A model generated the notes under the pieces. It did no database searches and was not told the origin of the DNA. It saw only the letters and a program-made list of their open reading frames with translations. From Schistocephalus solidus (Eukaryota; Platyhelminthes; Cestoda; Diphyllobothriidea; Diphyllobothriidae), in NCBI GenBank assembly GCA_017591395.1, contig WEDG01000849.1, forward strand, positions 22,790 through 86,789: a DNA stretch of 64,000 nt. Reading direction: 5' to 3'. Positions 43,708-54,382 of the stretch are shown here, one piece after another; position 1 is the first letter of the stretch, and each line of letters starts with the position of its first letter. Both the position numbers and the translations under genes were made by a program.

Positions 43708-46700
43708 TAGTTCAGTTCAGTTCCGTGTGTTTGAGGAAAATAGGCTTACGCCTTTGAAATCCCTATTTGTTACATAAAAATAGCAAGAAGAAGAAGCAAT
43801 GTAAAGAAGTTACAGTCAAGTGAATGCAGGCAGATTTACGTGGTACACTGATATTGTTAAGGTTAAGTAGTCACATAGTCTTCGTGGTGCTGCAACATAT
43901 GTATGTCAAGCCGATGTTTGAATGTATCCCCAGACTAGGACATTACAATCGCCTCAGGTAGGTTATTCTACGGTTCCACGACACGGTTGGTGGAAATACT
44001 TCCTCACATCCAATCTTACTTGGGGCACACTTAGTTTTAATGGATGACCTCGGAGATTATTCGTAGTGGCAAGTTAGAAAAAATAATCACAGATGAGGGC
44101 AAAATCCATGCCACGCACGATACGGAAGGTTTGTATCAAGTCTCCGTGCAACTGCCTATAACCCAGAGGATAGAGCTTAAGGTTATTTAGACAAATCTCA
44201 TATGGTAGATCACCTTGACCTCTTACTAAATTTGTGGCTCGTCGCTGCACCCTTTCGAGCATGTTGTATTCCTGTTGGGTGCACGGTCGCAAGGCTTGGA
44301 TCGCATATTTAAGATGTGGCCTTACAAATGTGCCAAAGACTTTAGAAAACAGTCTTCATTGAACACGTTAAATGCCCATTGGATAGCGTACAGCATTGAA
44401 TTGGCGGATTTAGCTGCCTTGCAACATTTCGTATAAGGCTTCAGGTTGTCTTTCATCCAAGCTCCAAGATCCTTCTGTGTGTGTGTGCTTCTCGGAGTGG
44501 CAAACCGTTCAAATAGTAGGGTCACATATCAGTGACCTGCTTTTGATTTCCCAGACGTAGCAGGGTGCATTTGTTTGAGTTGAAGGACAAGAGCCATTTG
44601 CGGGACCACTCGTCCAATCGATGGAGATTTTCTTGGAAATCGTCTACATCAGCAGCATTGTAGATAACTTTGCAGACTTTTATATCGTCCGCAAACATAG
44701 CAAAGTTACAGTCCAATTCCTGTTCACAATCATTAATGAACAAGAGAAATAGGATCGGTCCGAGCACTGAACATTGTGGTACTCCACTTTTGATGAATGT
44801 GCGCTTTGATTGCGATCCAACTAAACAAACCACTTGGGAACAACCAACGAGAAATTCTTGATCCACGTTAGTAGTTTGCCTCCAATACCAAACATTCTCA
44901 ACTTTTAAAGGAGACGCTGGTGCGGAACACTATCGAAGGCCTTCTGGAAATCAATGTAGGCCACATGCACAGTGTCTTTTGCGTCAAGTGCCTTTGTCCA
45001 GCTTTGCATCGTATAAAGTAAGTTCGTAACACACGATCTTCCCCTACGAAAGCCGTATTGTGCAGTTGATAAGAGGTTTCGGGTTTCTTAATAAATCATC
45101 AATTCCATTTTGACAAGCTTCTCCATAACCTTGCAACAGATTGAGGTCAGGCTGACAGGCCAATAGTTTGTAGCAAATGCAGGACTACCACTTTTGTGAA
45201 GCGGTGTGATGTGGGCTGTTTTCCAGTCGGTAGGAAGAATTTCCGTATCGAACGATTTCTGGCACAGAAAGGAAAGCGGTGTCGCCAGCTCTCGAGCAAG
45301 TTCGAGGAGTAGCTTTGCTGGAATCTCGTTGGGGCCAGGAGATTTGCATGCCTTCAGACTTTTTTGTTCTTCAAAGACCGCTTCTTCTCGAAAGAGCATA
45401 TCCTGAATAATCGGCGCTCCCATAGTCTCGTAACTAGATGGAATAAAAACAGCTTCTCGGGTAAAAATCGACTAAAAGAACTGGAAAAATTGTTCAGCTT
45501 TGTTTTCATTTTCTGATATCTCGAAACCGTCATCGTTTCTCATAACAGGAATCGGGTTCCTGTTACGTGTGCTTTTTCTTACATAGCTGTAGAGCAATTT
45601 GGGATTGTGAACTGCTCTCTGGAGCAAATCCCTCTCGTTATCCTGTCGGCTTTTGAAGATCAGGCTTTTAACCTTATTCCTTTGAGTTTGATATGCTTGC
45701 AAGGCTAAATTTTCATTGGATCAGCAAAATTTCTTCCAAAGCCTTCCTTTCTTCTCTTTTTAGATCCCTTGTTAACCACTGTGGTCTGTCAGATATCCGA
45801 AGTTGTGATGGCGGACAGTGGCATTTTATAAGATTCAACAAACACTCCTTCAGTAAATTCCAGTCCTCAGTGACATTCCCGGAGAAGAGAAGATCCCAGT
45901 CTATTCGTGATGCCTCGGCCCTCATCTTTCAAAAGTCTCCTCGCCATAGATTGGGCCTAGTTTCATTTATTGCAGAAGGCACATAATATAAACCATACTC
46001 CCATGAAATTACTGCATTATCAGTTCGACCAAGTGGAGGTAGGCAGTGTACCTCGTCTATAATGTTCGGATCTTTAGTGATGACGAGATCTAAACAACTA
46101 GCCTGTTGTCCTCCACGTGCTCTCGTTGGAAAAAATATATGTTGGGTGAAAAGAGCTTCAAGTGTTGTGTTAAGCAGACGATGATCGAAGGAAAAACTTA
46201 AGCTCTGTGCCTTCAGATCGTTCCATCGAATACTGGGTGCATTGTAGTCACCCATGAGAACAACATCAGGTCGACTACTAATCTCCTTTATGTTCTCCAG
46301 CAAACAAGTATCAGCGTCGGTGTCTGTCCCCGATGGTCGGTAGAGATTCATGACTTCAAGGGACTGCGATCCCCGTGTCTTTATTTCAGCCAAATAGCCT
46401 CAATATCATTGCTAATCTTCTCCGTCATTTCACACACTGTGAAATTGCTTTTAACATACATCGCAACTCCTCCACCCTGGTGGTGGGTGCAGTCTCTCCT
46501 GAACAGCTGGTACCCGGATAAGGCTACTTAGTAATCGCTGATGTTCTGTGACAGCCATGTTTCTGTGATTGCTATAATATCGGGAGACAGAACAGCTACC
46601 TAAATTCTCAGTTCGTCGAGCTTCGAAAACAGACTTTGGTCGTTGGTATACAGAAATTTTAGTATGCAGCAGTCAGCAGCGCCAAATTCCGTTTGTCTCA

Positions 46701-46890
46701 AGTTTGCCAATGCTAATTTGCTGCTGCCATCATGAGCATTGGCTGGTTCCAGAGCAATGTTGCGTTTCTCTGTATCACGCGTCCCCTGTTAATCACCAGA
46801 TTGTTCTCTCCAGCTGCAAGTTTGATATGATGTAGTTTAATCACTGAAGGGACAACGAAGCCCTTAATCTTCCAGTTTAAATATGAGTCT
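43708..46890 (-). mobile_element. LINE-I, nearly complete ORF2, broken
   Basis: Minus strand. EEP from about 46610 (QSLFSKLDELR) through 45929-46393 (PDVVLMGDYNAPSIRWND, LDLVITKDPNIIDEV). RT fingers at 45088-45423 (CKSPGPNEIPAKLLLELARE, TNYWPVSLTSICCK). Palm at 44522-44866 (SVLGPILFLLFINDCEQELD, FADDIKVCK). C-terminus at 44074-44292. 3' end GGGATTTCAAAGGCGTAAGC followed by a GAACTGAACTGAAC tail at 43710-43725. Frames change four or more times. Confidence 0.85.
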
Positions 46891-46894
46891 CCTA

Positions 46895-49490
46895 TGAGGC
46901 ACTTTCTAGAAATCCTTACTCAGATCAAAATAAATAACAATCGCCGATAGATACTCATCGTGGAGGGAATTTATTAGATTAAAAAAAGGCATATGATCTG
47001 TTTGGCAAGAGCCATCGGGTAAGAAACCAGGTTGAGAAGAGCTAAGAAGTTGATTGGCTAGGCAAAAACCTGCATTTTGTAAGGCAATTAGTCTTTCAAA
47101 CAGTTTAGCAAGAGGATACATTTTTTGAAAATCAGAGCGTGAAGTAGATTTTAAGACCGGAATAAAAATAGAAGGATTCGAATAATTAGGAAAGAAACCA
47201 TTCTCGAGAAAGACGGAGAATACTTTGTTCAGCAAAGGAGGAAAATCTCTTAGCTCTTTCATAATGGAATTCGGATGTTGTTGCTTCCAGCTGAGTATGA
47301 TCGACTAATTTAGCTTGTCTGTTTCTGAATATTTGCAGGAAATAAATTACTCGTAGTGAGTAACTCATGAGATGTCAGAGGAATTGAGGGGATCGGATTG
47401 GTTTCAAGGGTAAAATGTTTGGCAAAGAAGGAATTTTTACAATTTCGCTTTGTCCAAATCCTCTGTAACGATATTATTATTGCAATTGCTTAAAGGTGGA
47501 ATAACTCTGCTATACTTAGCGGAAGAATGGAGACGGAAGACTTGAGTCACAGATCTGGAATGATTGGCATCGCTAATTGCTAGAGACACTCTACGCCTAT
47601 CTCGTGTGAGCCTCATTTTTGAAGCTAATTGGAATATTTTTAGGCTAATTCAACTATTTGTGCGATCCTTAAGTGAACCGATACTGAACTAGTGGATGGA
47701 TCCTGTAGAAGCTTTCATAATTTTGAAGTTCGTTTTGAAGAAAAAGTGGGAGTATGGAAGGAACAGTCTTTGATTTAAACGTGTTTGGGGAATAAAGTAA
47801 AGGAGCCATTCTTTAAGGCCTTGGATTAGATTGTGGAAGAACTTTGGATCATTATTGGAAAATATGCTGAACCAATCTCCAGTGCTTCTAAAAGTATATA
47901 TTTTATATTTTGTATATTTTTTTACTAGTTCCTTCTTATTATGAGCAAATTCGATGAGGTTGCGATTAACCTCTGGTTTTATAGAAGCAGTGGCTGTAAG
48001 ACAATAATGAATTAATACGTGATCACTTAAAAAAGTTATTTGATGAAGTTAATGAGTAAAGTTTGGATGCCATTTGTAAAAATTAAATCTGAAACATTAT
48101 CTTTTCTAGTCACTGATTTCACTAATTGAAAAATATTTCAAAAGTTAATTGTGTTCACCACTTTCTCAAGGTTTGGTGCAGAAGTATTTGCATGCCAATC
48201 GATTTCTGGCCAACTAAAATCGCCTACGATTATTTTGACATCAAACGGAGTCCATGCAACTTTTTCAAAAAGTTTGCAGAGCTGAATTTCATTGCCGGAA
48301 TAAAAAGGAGGATTAAAGACACAGCCAGGTATCGCTTTTTTATTGTGTGGGAGGAGGACTGAAACGAAACAAATATTTCCGGAAAACGAAGATATTTTAA
48401 GAGAATAGGGCGAATTTATAAGACATGAACTAATGTATAGAAGACAACCACCACCACGTTTGTCAGCGCGGATCAAGTCGGAAATTAGAGAGTGGATCCA
48501 GGATTCTGTGATGCGCAAAACATCTGTGTCAAACTCAAAAACCACAGTCCTTTACTCCGTCATCTTATTCACGACACTGAGCTTATACAGTGGACGAAGG
48601 CAACGCTCATTAGTGTGTACGAAAAAGGAAAACTTGGTGGGGAAGATGTAAACTACGAGGAAGGAAGAGCGGGCGGAAATTAAACTTGTTGCGGTGTAAA
48701 ATTTGCTAAGTTATTATTGTTAACTAAATAAGGATTCTTGTAGATAAACATATTTGGGGGGCATACATGAATGGGAAGGTTATTTTCTGGAGTTCGGAAA
48801 ATAGGAAAAGGCCTAAAATAGGATTTTGAGGAATGCTGACAAATTATGGGAGAGAATTAGATTTGAAAATTGAAAAAATGGTTTTGGGAAAACGAAAAGA
48901 ATACGGAGTAGGTCTAATTAATTGGTGAGCCTGAAAAGTTGTTGGATTGCTAAAATTGCTAACGAAATCTTGGGCATGTATTGAAGATGATGGAAGGTTA
49001 GCAGGTTTCCCAACTGTATTGACCTGTTTATTTTTAGAACTTTGGTAAGGAGTATACTTACGTTTGCCAGGTATATGGCTAGGCTTATTAAACTGAACAG
49101 CTGAGATCAGTGTTTTTGGCCTGGAATAGGAACGAGGCAGGCTAGACCCAGTTTTTTAACTAATTCACTAGTATACGGCCCGGATGTCGATTGTGAGTCT
49201 AGTTTTAGCCAATCATTTCGGTCAGTATCAAGCTTTCTATTAAAACTTTAATTATCATAACGGCTAATACTACTGCTTGAAGATGTGATTCTGTGGAATA
49301 TTTCCTTTAAATTAGGTACCCTGTGATCAGGCGAAGAGTCAGGTGTGCTTGAAACCGATGGTGATACAGGGGGACGTTGATTAGCAAAAGCTGAAGGACG
49401 AAACGTATAAATAAGTATCGGCTGTGTATAAATGAATGAAGGATAATTGTTTGTTGATGAAGGTAAGACTTTACGTTCCATTAAGGCTTT
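46895..49490 (-). mobile_element. LINE-B-like copy, 5' half (ORF1 end, EEP, RT N-terminus)
   Basis: RT frame at 46906-47262 ends in IVIYFDLSKDF at the LINE-I junction. EEP at 48138-48545 (CLLYISSCLINSPYSLKISS, FDVKIIVGDFSWPEIDWHA). ORF1 C-terminal frame at 49248-49481 begins MERKVLPSSTNN, parallel to MERRVSPSLANK in 57742-58503. No 3' part is present. Confidence 0.75.
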
Positions 49491-49494
49491 ATCT

Positions 49495-51640
49495 CTTCAA
49501 GTCTGCTCGTATTGCCACTAACCTCAATGCACCGGTTAATTTATCTCCTCATATGTCCAGTTCGGTTAGCCCCTCCACTCCACCTTCTATTTCATTTCTG
49601 CCAAGGCCGATTAATGAAATTTCCTATGCTTTTAGCCCATCTCTAATGTCCACCAACCCACATAAAGCATTTATACCGTCTAAACCGTCTAAAGCACTTA
49701 GACCGACAGCTTCCCCTATTGAACGCCGTTCTTCAGGCCCCTCCGTAAAATTTGCTGAACCACTACGCATAAATAGCGTACTTCAAATGCGAAATCCGAT
49801 TTCATCTCAATTTAAAGAAACCTTTTTTTAACCCTCCACACACTAACTCGTCCTGTATACGATATTTAATCCTGCTCTTGAAAGGAAAACTTTCCTTATT
49901 TTATGGAAGGAATCGCACATACTGCCGATTCCCAAACACGGCTGACCTTCGTCATTTGACGACTTTAAGCCTATAAATACACTACCAGCAGTCTCGAAGA
50001 TCTTCAAGACCTTGATCAAAGACATGATGATGCGTCATCTAACAGAGAATAACCTACTTAATGCGGCTCAGCATGATTTTCTCGAAAAAAGGTCTTATGA
50101 CACTTGCCAACTCTCTTTCTTTGATCATGTGTTACAAATCTTGAGACAGTGGTTTTGCAATTTACACCGTTTACTTCGATTTAACGAAGGCTTTTGATCG
50201 TGTTGACCATGATCTCCTACTGCGGAAATTTGCCTCCTTCGGCATAGGTAACGAGCTTCTGAACTTAATATCCTCCTATTTGAATGCTCGCGCACAACGG
50301 TTTAAAATTTCTGATGTTATCTCCAGCCCCACGCATGTGACGAGCGGAGTTATTCAGGGCAGCGTGCTCGGCCTGCTTCTATTTTGCCTCTTTGTCAACG
50401 ATATTCCTGATTTTTTTCCATATGGTAGGCCCCTTATGTACGCTGACGATTTAAAAGTTGTCTATCGATATAAACCGGTCGATCGAAACATCGTGCTTGA
50501 GCTCTTAAAAAAGGATTCTCAGGCCTTCGCTCAGTGGTGTCGCACATTGCACCTTTCACTTTCTTGGCAAAAGTGCTCCGTTATGGTTATTTGCGACAAC
50601 CATCAGCCCCACCTGAGCATAGACGGTCGCGACCTAAATGTGCCCGGAGTTATTAAGGATCTGGATATCTCATATTCTAGTTGTCTTAATCTGTCAGAGC
50701 ACTGTGCCTTTATTTTCTCGAAAGCACGCCAAACTACTTGGTTTATTCTCAGAAATTTTAAAACCGTCAACATTTGAATCAGCCTCTATAAAATGTATGT
50801 CAGGCCTAGTCTGGAATACTGCTCGTTTCTATTTATCCTTATGCACGCTAGTGAACGAAAGAAGATAGAATTAGTCTTACACTTCTTTACAAAAAGGGTT
50901 TTCTATTCAGAACCCCGAAACCTGTCCTACCACCAACGTTGTGAGCTTACAAGCCTTGACCCACTGTGGCTTCACAGATTACAGAAGGGATAATTTTTAC
51001 TGTTTAACTTGTAAACAGTCGTAGATTTAACCCCCATACAACTCTGAGGCACCTCAACCACTCTCGGCGCACCAGTCATCGAGATGTATTTATTTCTTCC
51101 TTTGGCACGCACAGTAAGATACTGAAAGTTTTTTCGGTGAACGCTATAGCAATCTGGAATAAGCTACCCAGAAGTATCAAAATTCAGCAAAACTATCCCT
51201 TGTTTACGCGAGCTGTCACTAGTTTTCTACATTCAGGACACCTTCCAAAACTTTTGGGTGCTGAATCTGTGGAAGTTCTCTTCTGTTCTGATGGCGTTCA
51301 CGGACTCTGAATCCTGTGCCGGATTTCATGCTGAGGGCAATATTGCTGGCTCTGCAGACCTCAATCGGCTTATTTCTCAGTCGACAGCGAACAGCCGCTC
51401 GCCGACATACCTGCTGGTGCAGAATACGGGATCCATAGCACTGAATGGAGAAGTTCTTCACTGGGCACCTGTGTCAACGCGTCCCTGTCCTGAACTATAA
51501 TTACTCAATAAGCTGCAGTTTTTTCTCCTGAAAACACCTGAAACCAACGATCAGGAGTTTTTTCACTGTCAGTTTGACCCTCTTCTGTATATATTTTTTT
51601 GACCTTGCCTGTAAACTGGCAATAAATAACTAAAATGAAT
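49495..51640 (+). mobile_element. LINE-A copy (RT to 3' end), broken
   Basis: Plus strand. RT from about 49860: IFKTLIKDMMMRHL at 50012, then YFDLTKAFDRVDHDLLL at about 50175. The 165-aa frame at 50280-50777 carries TSGVIQGSVLGLLLFCLFVN, YADDLKVVYRYK and LSWQKCSVMVI. The C-terminus at 50793-50993 and 51130-51300 (LPRSIKIQ, SFLHSGHLPKLLG) follows, then the 3' UTR, hairpin and CCTGTAAACTGGCAATAAAT end. The + frame at 49436-49831 (Ser/Pro-rich) lies before RT and I do not recognise it. Confidence 0.8.
51515..51569 (+). other. LINE-A T-loop hairpin (ENE-like), copy 4
   Basis: GCAG, T6, CTCCTGA / TCAGGAG (perfect 7 bp), T6, CACTGT. Confidence 0.7.
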
Positions 51641-51899
51641 AACCCCACGGGCCATCTTATACCCCCCATTATATCAGCTAAGGCAGGTCGTCCGAAGTAC
51701 GTAAATCTAACCCAAAGTAAAAAGCAAGGTTAGGTAATTCTTACTAATCGCATACTGCCTTCTCCAAAACTACAACAGGCAAATAGCCCTAACCGTGTTA
51801 ACCGATATACTAGACCCGACTTCCCAGCACTTTATTTTTATTGCTGCTTTACCCTCTCCCACCAGCCCCTTTATTCCATCTTACTTCCCGTCATTCCGT
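51641..51899. other. Unassigned spacer or degraded LINE
   Basis: Nothing clear. It may be the 5' part of the following LINE fragment. Confidence 0.3.
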
Positions 51900-53290
51900 T
51901 TGATCTACCAACAGGCATATCCCGGTTAAAACCCCTATGGTGGTTCGATACCGGAAAGTTATATTCCTACACCTTTGATATATCACTTTCAGCCTTTTTT
52001 TACTGACGTTCCTTATACCAATAGTTCTGGCACAGTTGGAAGTTACCCTCCAAACCACAATCATTTCCAACTTAATAACCAACCTCCAAATTTGTTTTAT
52101 AAATAACAGTAACGCTAGTTTTGATACTCGAAATACACTAGATGTCATATTACTCAATACTAGATCTGTTATAATTAAAGATGGCTCAACTGAGAGCCAT
52201 TGCTTTCGAGCTAATGCCCGATGTTTTTTGTGTAACTGAATCTTGGACCCATCCCTTAATTTCCCACTGTTTGCTCGTCATAGACCAGTACGATCTCTAC
52301 CGTCAAGACCGCATTAGCAAGCGTGGTGGTGGTTGTCTTCTCTTTTAATAAAGCTTAATTTAAGCGCTTCCCGTTTGATCTAGTTGCCACGTTATTCTCT
52401 GGTAATTACTGCCTCGCATCCATTATCCTGTCTCCCCGGAAAAGGGCGATTCTCTGATGCATTTACAAACCACTTTATTCATCATTCGATCATGATGCAA
52501 AACTTTGTGAGATTTTTCAATTGGTTTCGGAGTCCAATTTTAACATTAAAATAATCGCTGGGGATTTAAATTTTCCTGAAATTGACTGGATTTCAAACTT
52601 TTGTCCACCAGATTTCAGCCTTTCCTAGATACTATTAATTTTTCTTATTGGTCTCAGCTAGTCCATTTTTCAACGAGAGACGAGCATATTTTAGAACTGA
52701 TTTTCACAAACGACATTGCTCCCCTCTTCGTTGATTTTAAGTAGAACCTCTTCCAAAGTGACTATACATTAATTCACTGTTGCCTTCCGATTATCTCTTC
52801 GAACAAGGCTAGCACCGTTCGTACCTATCTTACTTTTGACCTCGCAGATATGTGTTTAATTAATACCTTTTTGGACTCACTTGACTGACAGCAACTGTCC
52901 TCCATGAACGACGCAGCAAGTCTTTGTGACTTCACGCCAGTCATTTTAACTAACATCCTGGAATTTGTGCCAACCAAAATTGTCAAGCCCTATGCCTTCT
53001 TTATACCCTTACCTTTTTTTCCTTAGCAGTTTTTTTCTCCTCCCCTCTTTTCAAAAATTGAGGCCTATTGAACTCTGCCTCCATTTTCAAGGTAAGAGTT
53101 TTATTTCACCGATTGTTTTCTATTTCACAACTAATTTCACACATCACTTACTATTGGCCTAAGAGGATAACTTCTACCTACATTATAACATATTTGTTCA
53201 TAATTTTTTTCAGTACTAATGTTTGTTTCGACAGTGCCCTCCGTGCGCTAACCCAATATAAATTCTTAATTCTAAATAAATCTTAGATTA
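51900..53290 (+). mobile_element. RT-less LINE: EEP joined directly to LINE-B 3' UTR
   Basis: Plus-strand EEP from about 52150 (LNTRSVI, AIAFELMPDVFCVTESWTHP, YRQDRISKRGGGCLLF, IIAGDLNFPEIDW) to about 52980, with frame shifts. At 52990 it passes straight to the LINE-B 3' UTR (TTTTCCTTAGCAGTTTTTTT) and the end CGCTAACCCAATATAAATTC. The whole RT is absent. Confidence 0.7.
53026..53106 (+). other. LINE-B T-loop hairpin (ENE-like)
   Basis: GCAG, T7, CTCCTCCC ... GGTAAGAG, TTTTATTT, CACC. Inner stem with two mismatches. Confidence 0.55.
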
Positions 53291-53313
53291 TCTGTCCTTG
53301 TAGAGTAATCGGG

Positions 53314-53315
<2 letters not shown>

Positions 53316-53350
<35 letters not shown>
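53316..53350. repeat. (ATT)n microsatellite
   Basis: About eleven uninterrupted ATT units. Confidence 0.95.
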
Positions 53351-53354
<4 letters not shown>

Positions 53355-53780
53355 TTTACATCTTCGACCTTTGTGGATTTTCACTTTCTTTGATACCGTG
53401 ATTAATTGGATGCTTCCTCAGCTCCAAGATGTCAATACTCATGTTAACACAAACAATACCTTATTCTCAGATGTTTACACTGTCATCTCCGCAGGAACTT
53501 TTACCTCTCCATCTGATTTTTATCTTTATCAGTACTTCTTGCCCAATGAAGTTCACAATCGCTGCATTGGTTTGATATTTAATTCAAACCCTTGGTCGCT
53601 TCGAATTTTTGACCATAATCTTAAAAGATAAAATCCGCAGCACCATCAACTAGACATAGATATCGAAATAAGAAATACACTCAGTTAGAAAAATGGGGTG
53701 GAAGTGGAGCCTGGAAAAACTATCTCACAGGCAACTGCGTCTAGCACTAGACTACGTAGGCATGTTAGCGTCAATAAAAG
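53351..53780. other. No recognisable feature
   Basis: An 86-aa + frame at 53371-53631 shows no motif known to me. Confidence 0.4.
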
Positions 53781-53783
53781 TTT

Positions 53784-53806
53784 TAGAATTTAGAATTTAG
53801 AATTTA
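53784..53806 (-). repeat. 7-bp tandem tail of LINE-B
   Basis: Three units of TTTAGAA/TTAGAAT on the + strand. The same heptamer tail is seen at 24329 and 28060. Confidence 0.85.
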
Positions 53807-53962
53807 TATTTGGTTCGCACCGGGAAGGTTCTGTCTAAGCAAACATTAGTAACGAAATAAAGTTATGACAATATGTGCAGATAAAATGTACAAATTCATA
53901 ACTTGTCCTGCTATGTCAACAGTTAGCAATGTTTTCAAATTAATGGTGAACTAGAAAAAATA

Positions 53963-54050
53963 GCAGTGAAAAAAAAACTCCTACCATGAAAATGGAGGCA
54001 GATTTCAATAGGCCTTCATTTTCGAATAGACGGTAGGAGAAAAAAACTGC
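53963..54050 (-). other. LINE-B T-loop hairpin (ENE-like)
   Basis: On the + strand: GCAGTG, A9, CTCCTACC ... GGTAGGAG, A7, CTGC. The inner stem is perfect over 8 bp, and an apical AAAATGGAGGC/GCCTTCATTTT stem pairs 10 of 11. Confidence 0.75.
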
Positions 54051-54382
54051 TTAGGAAAAAATGGTCAGGTGGTAGAATAGGGTAATACTGCAGTAGCATT
54101 TCAGAATGAGATAATGAAACGTCGAGGTGATTCGTTCTTGATCACTTAGGCGTATGAAACAGAATCTCACGAAAATGCGTCAATGAACTTAAGTCCTCAG
54201 CATCATAGGATCCAGAATTGAATTTTGATGATGGTTAGTATCCAAAGAAACCGCAGCATTTAAGACTGTGGACCACCGAATTTGTACGTCCGAATGGCGT
54301 CATCGTTTGGAGGACGGGTGATATAAGGAGACATTATAGTTCATGGGCGTCTCGAGGTAGCGTAAATATAGTTTCAAGAGGG

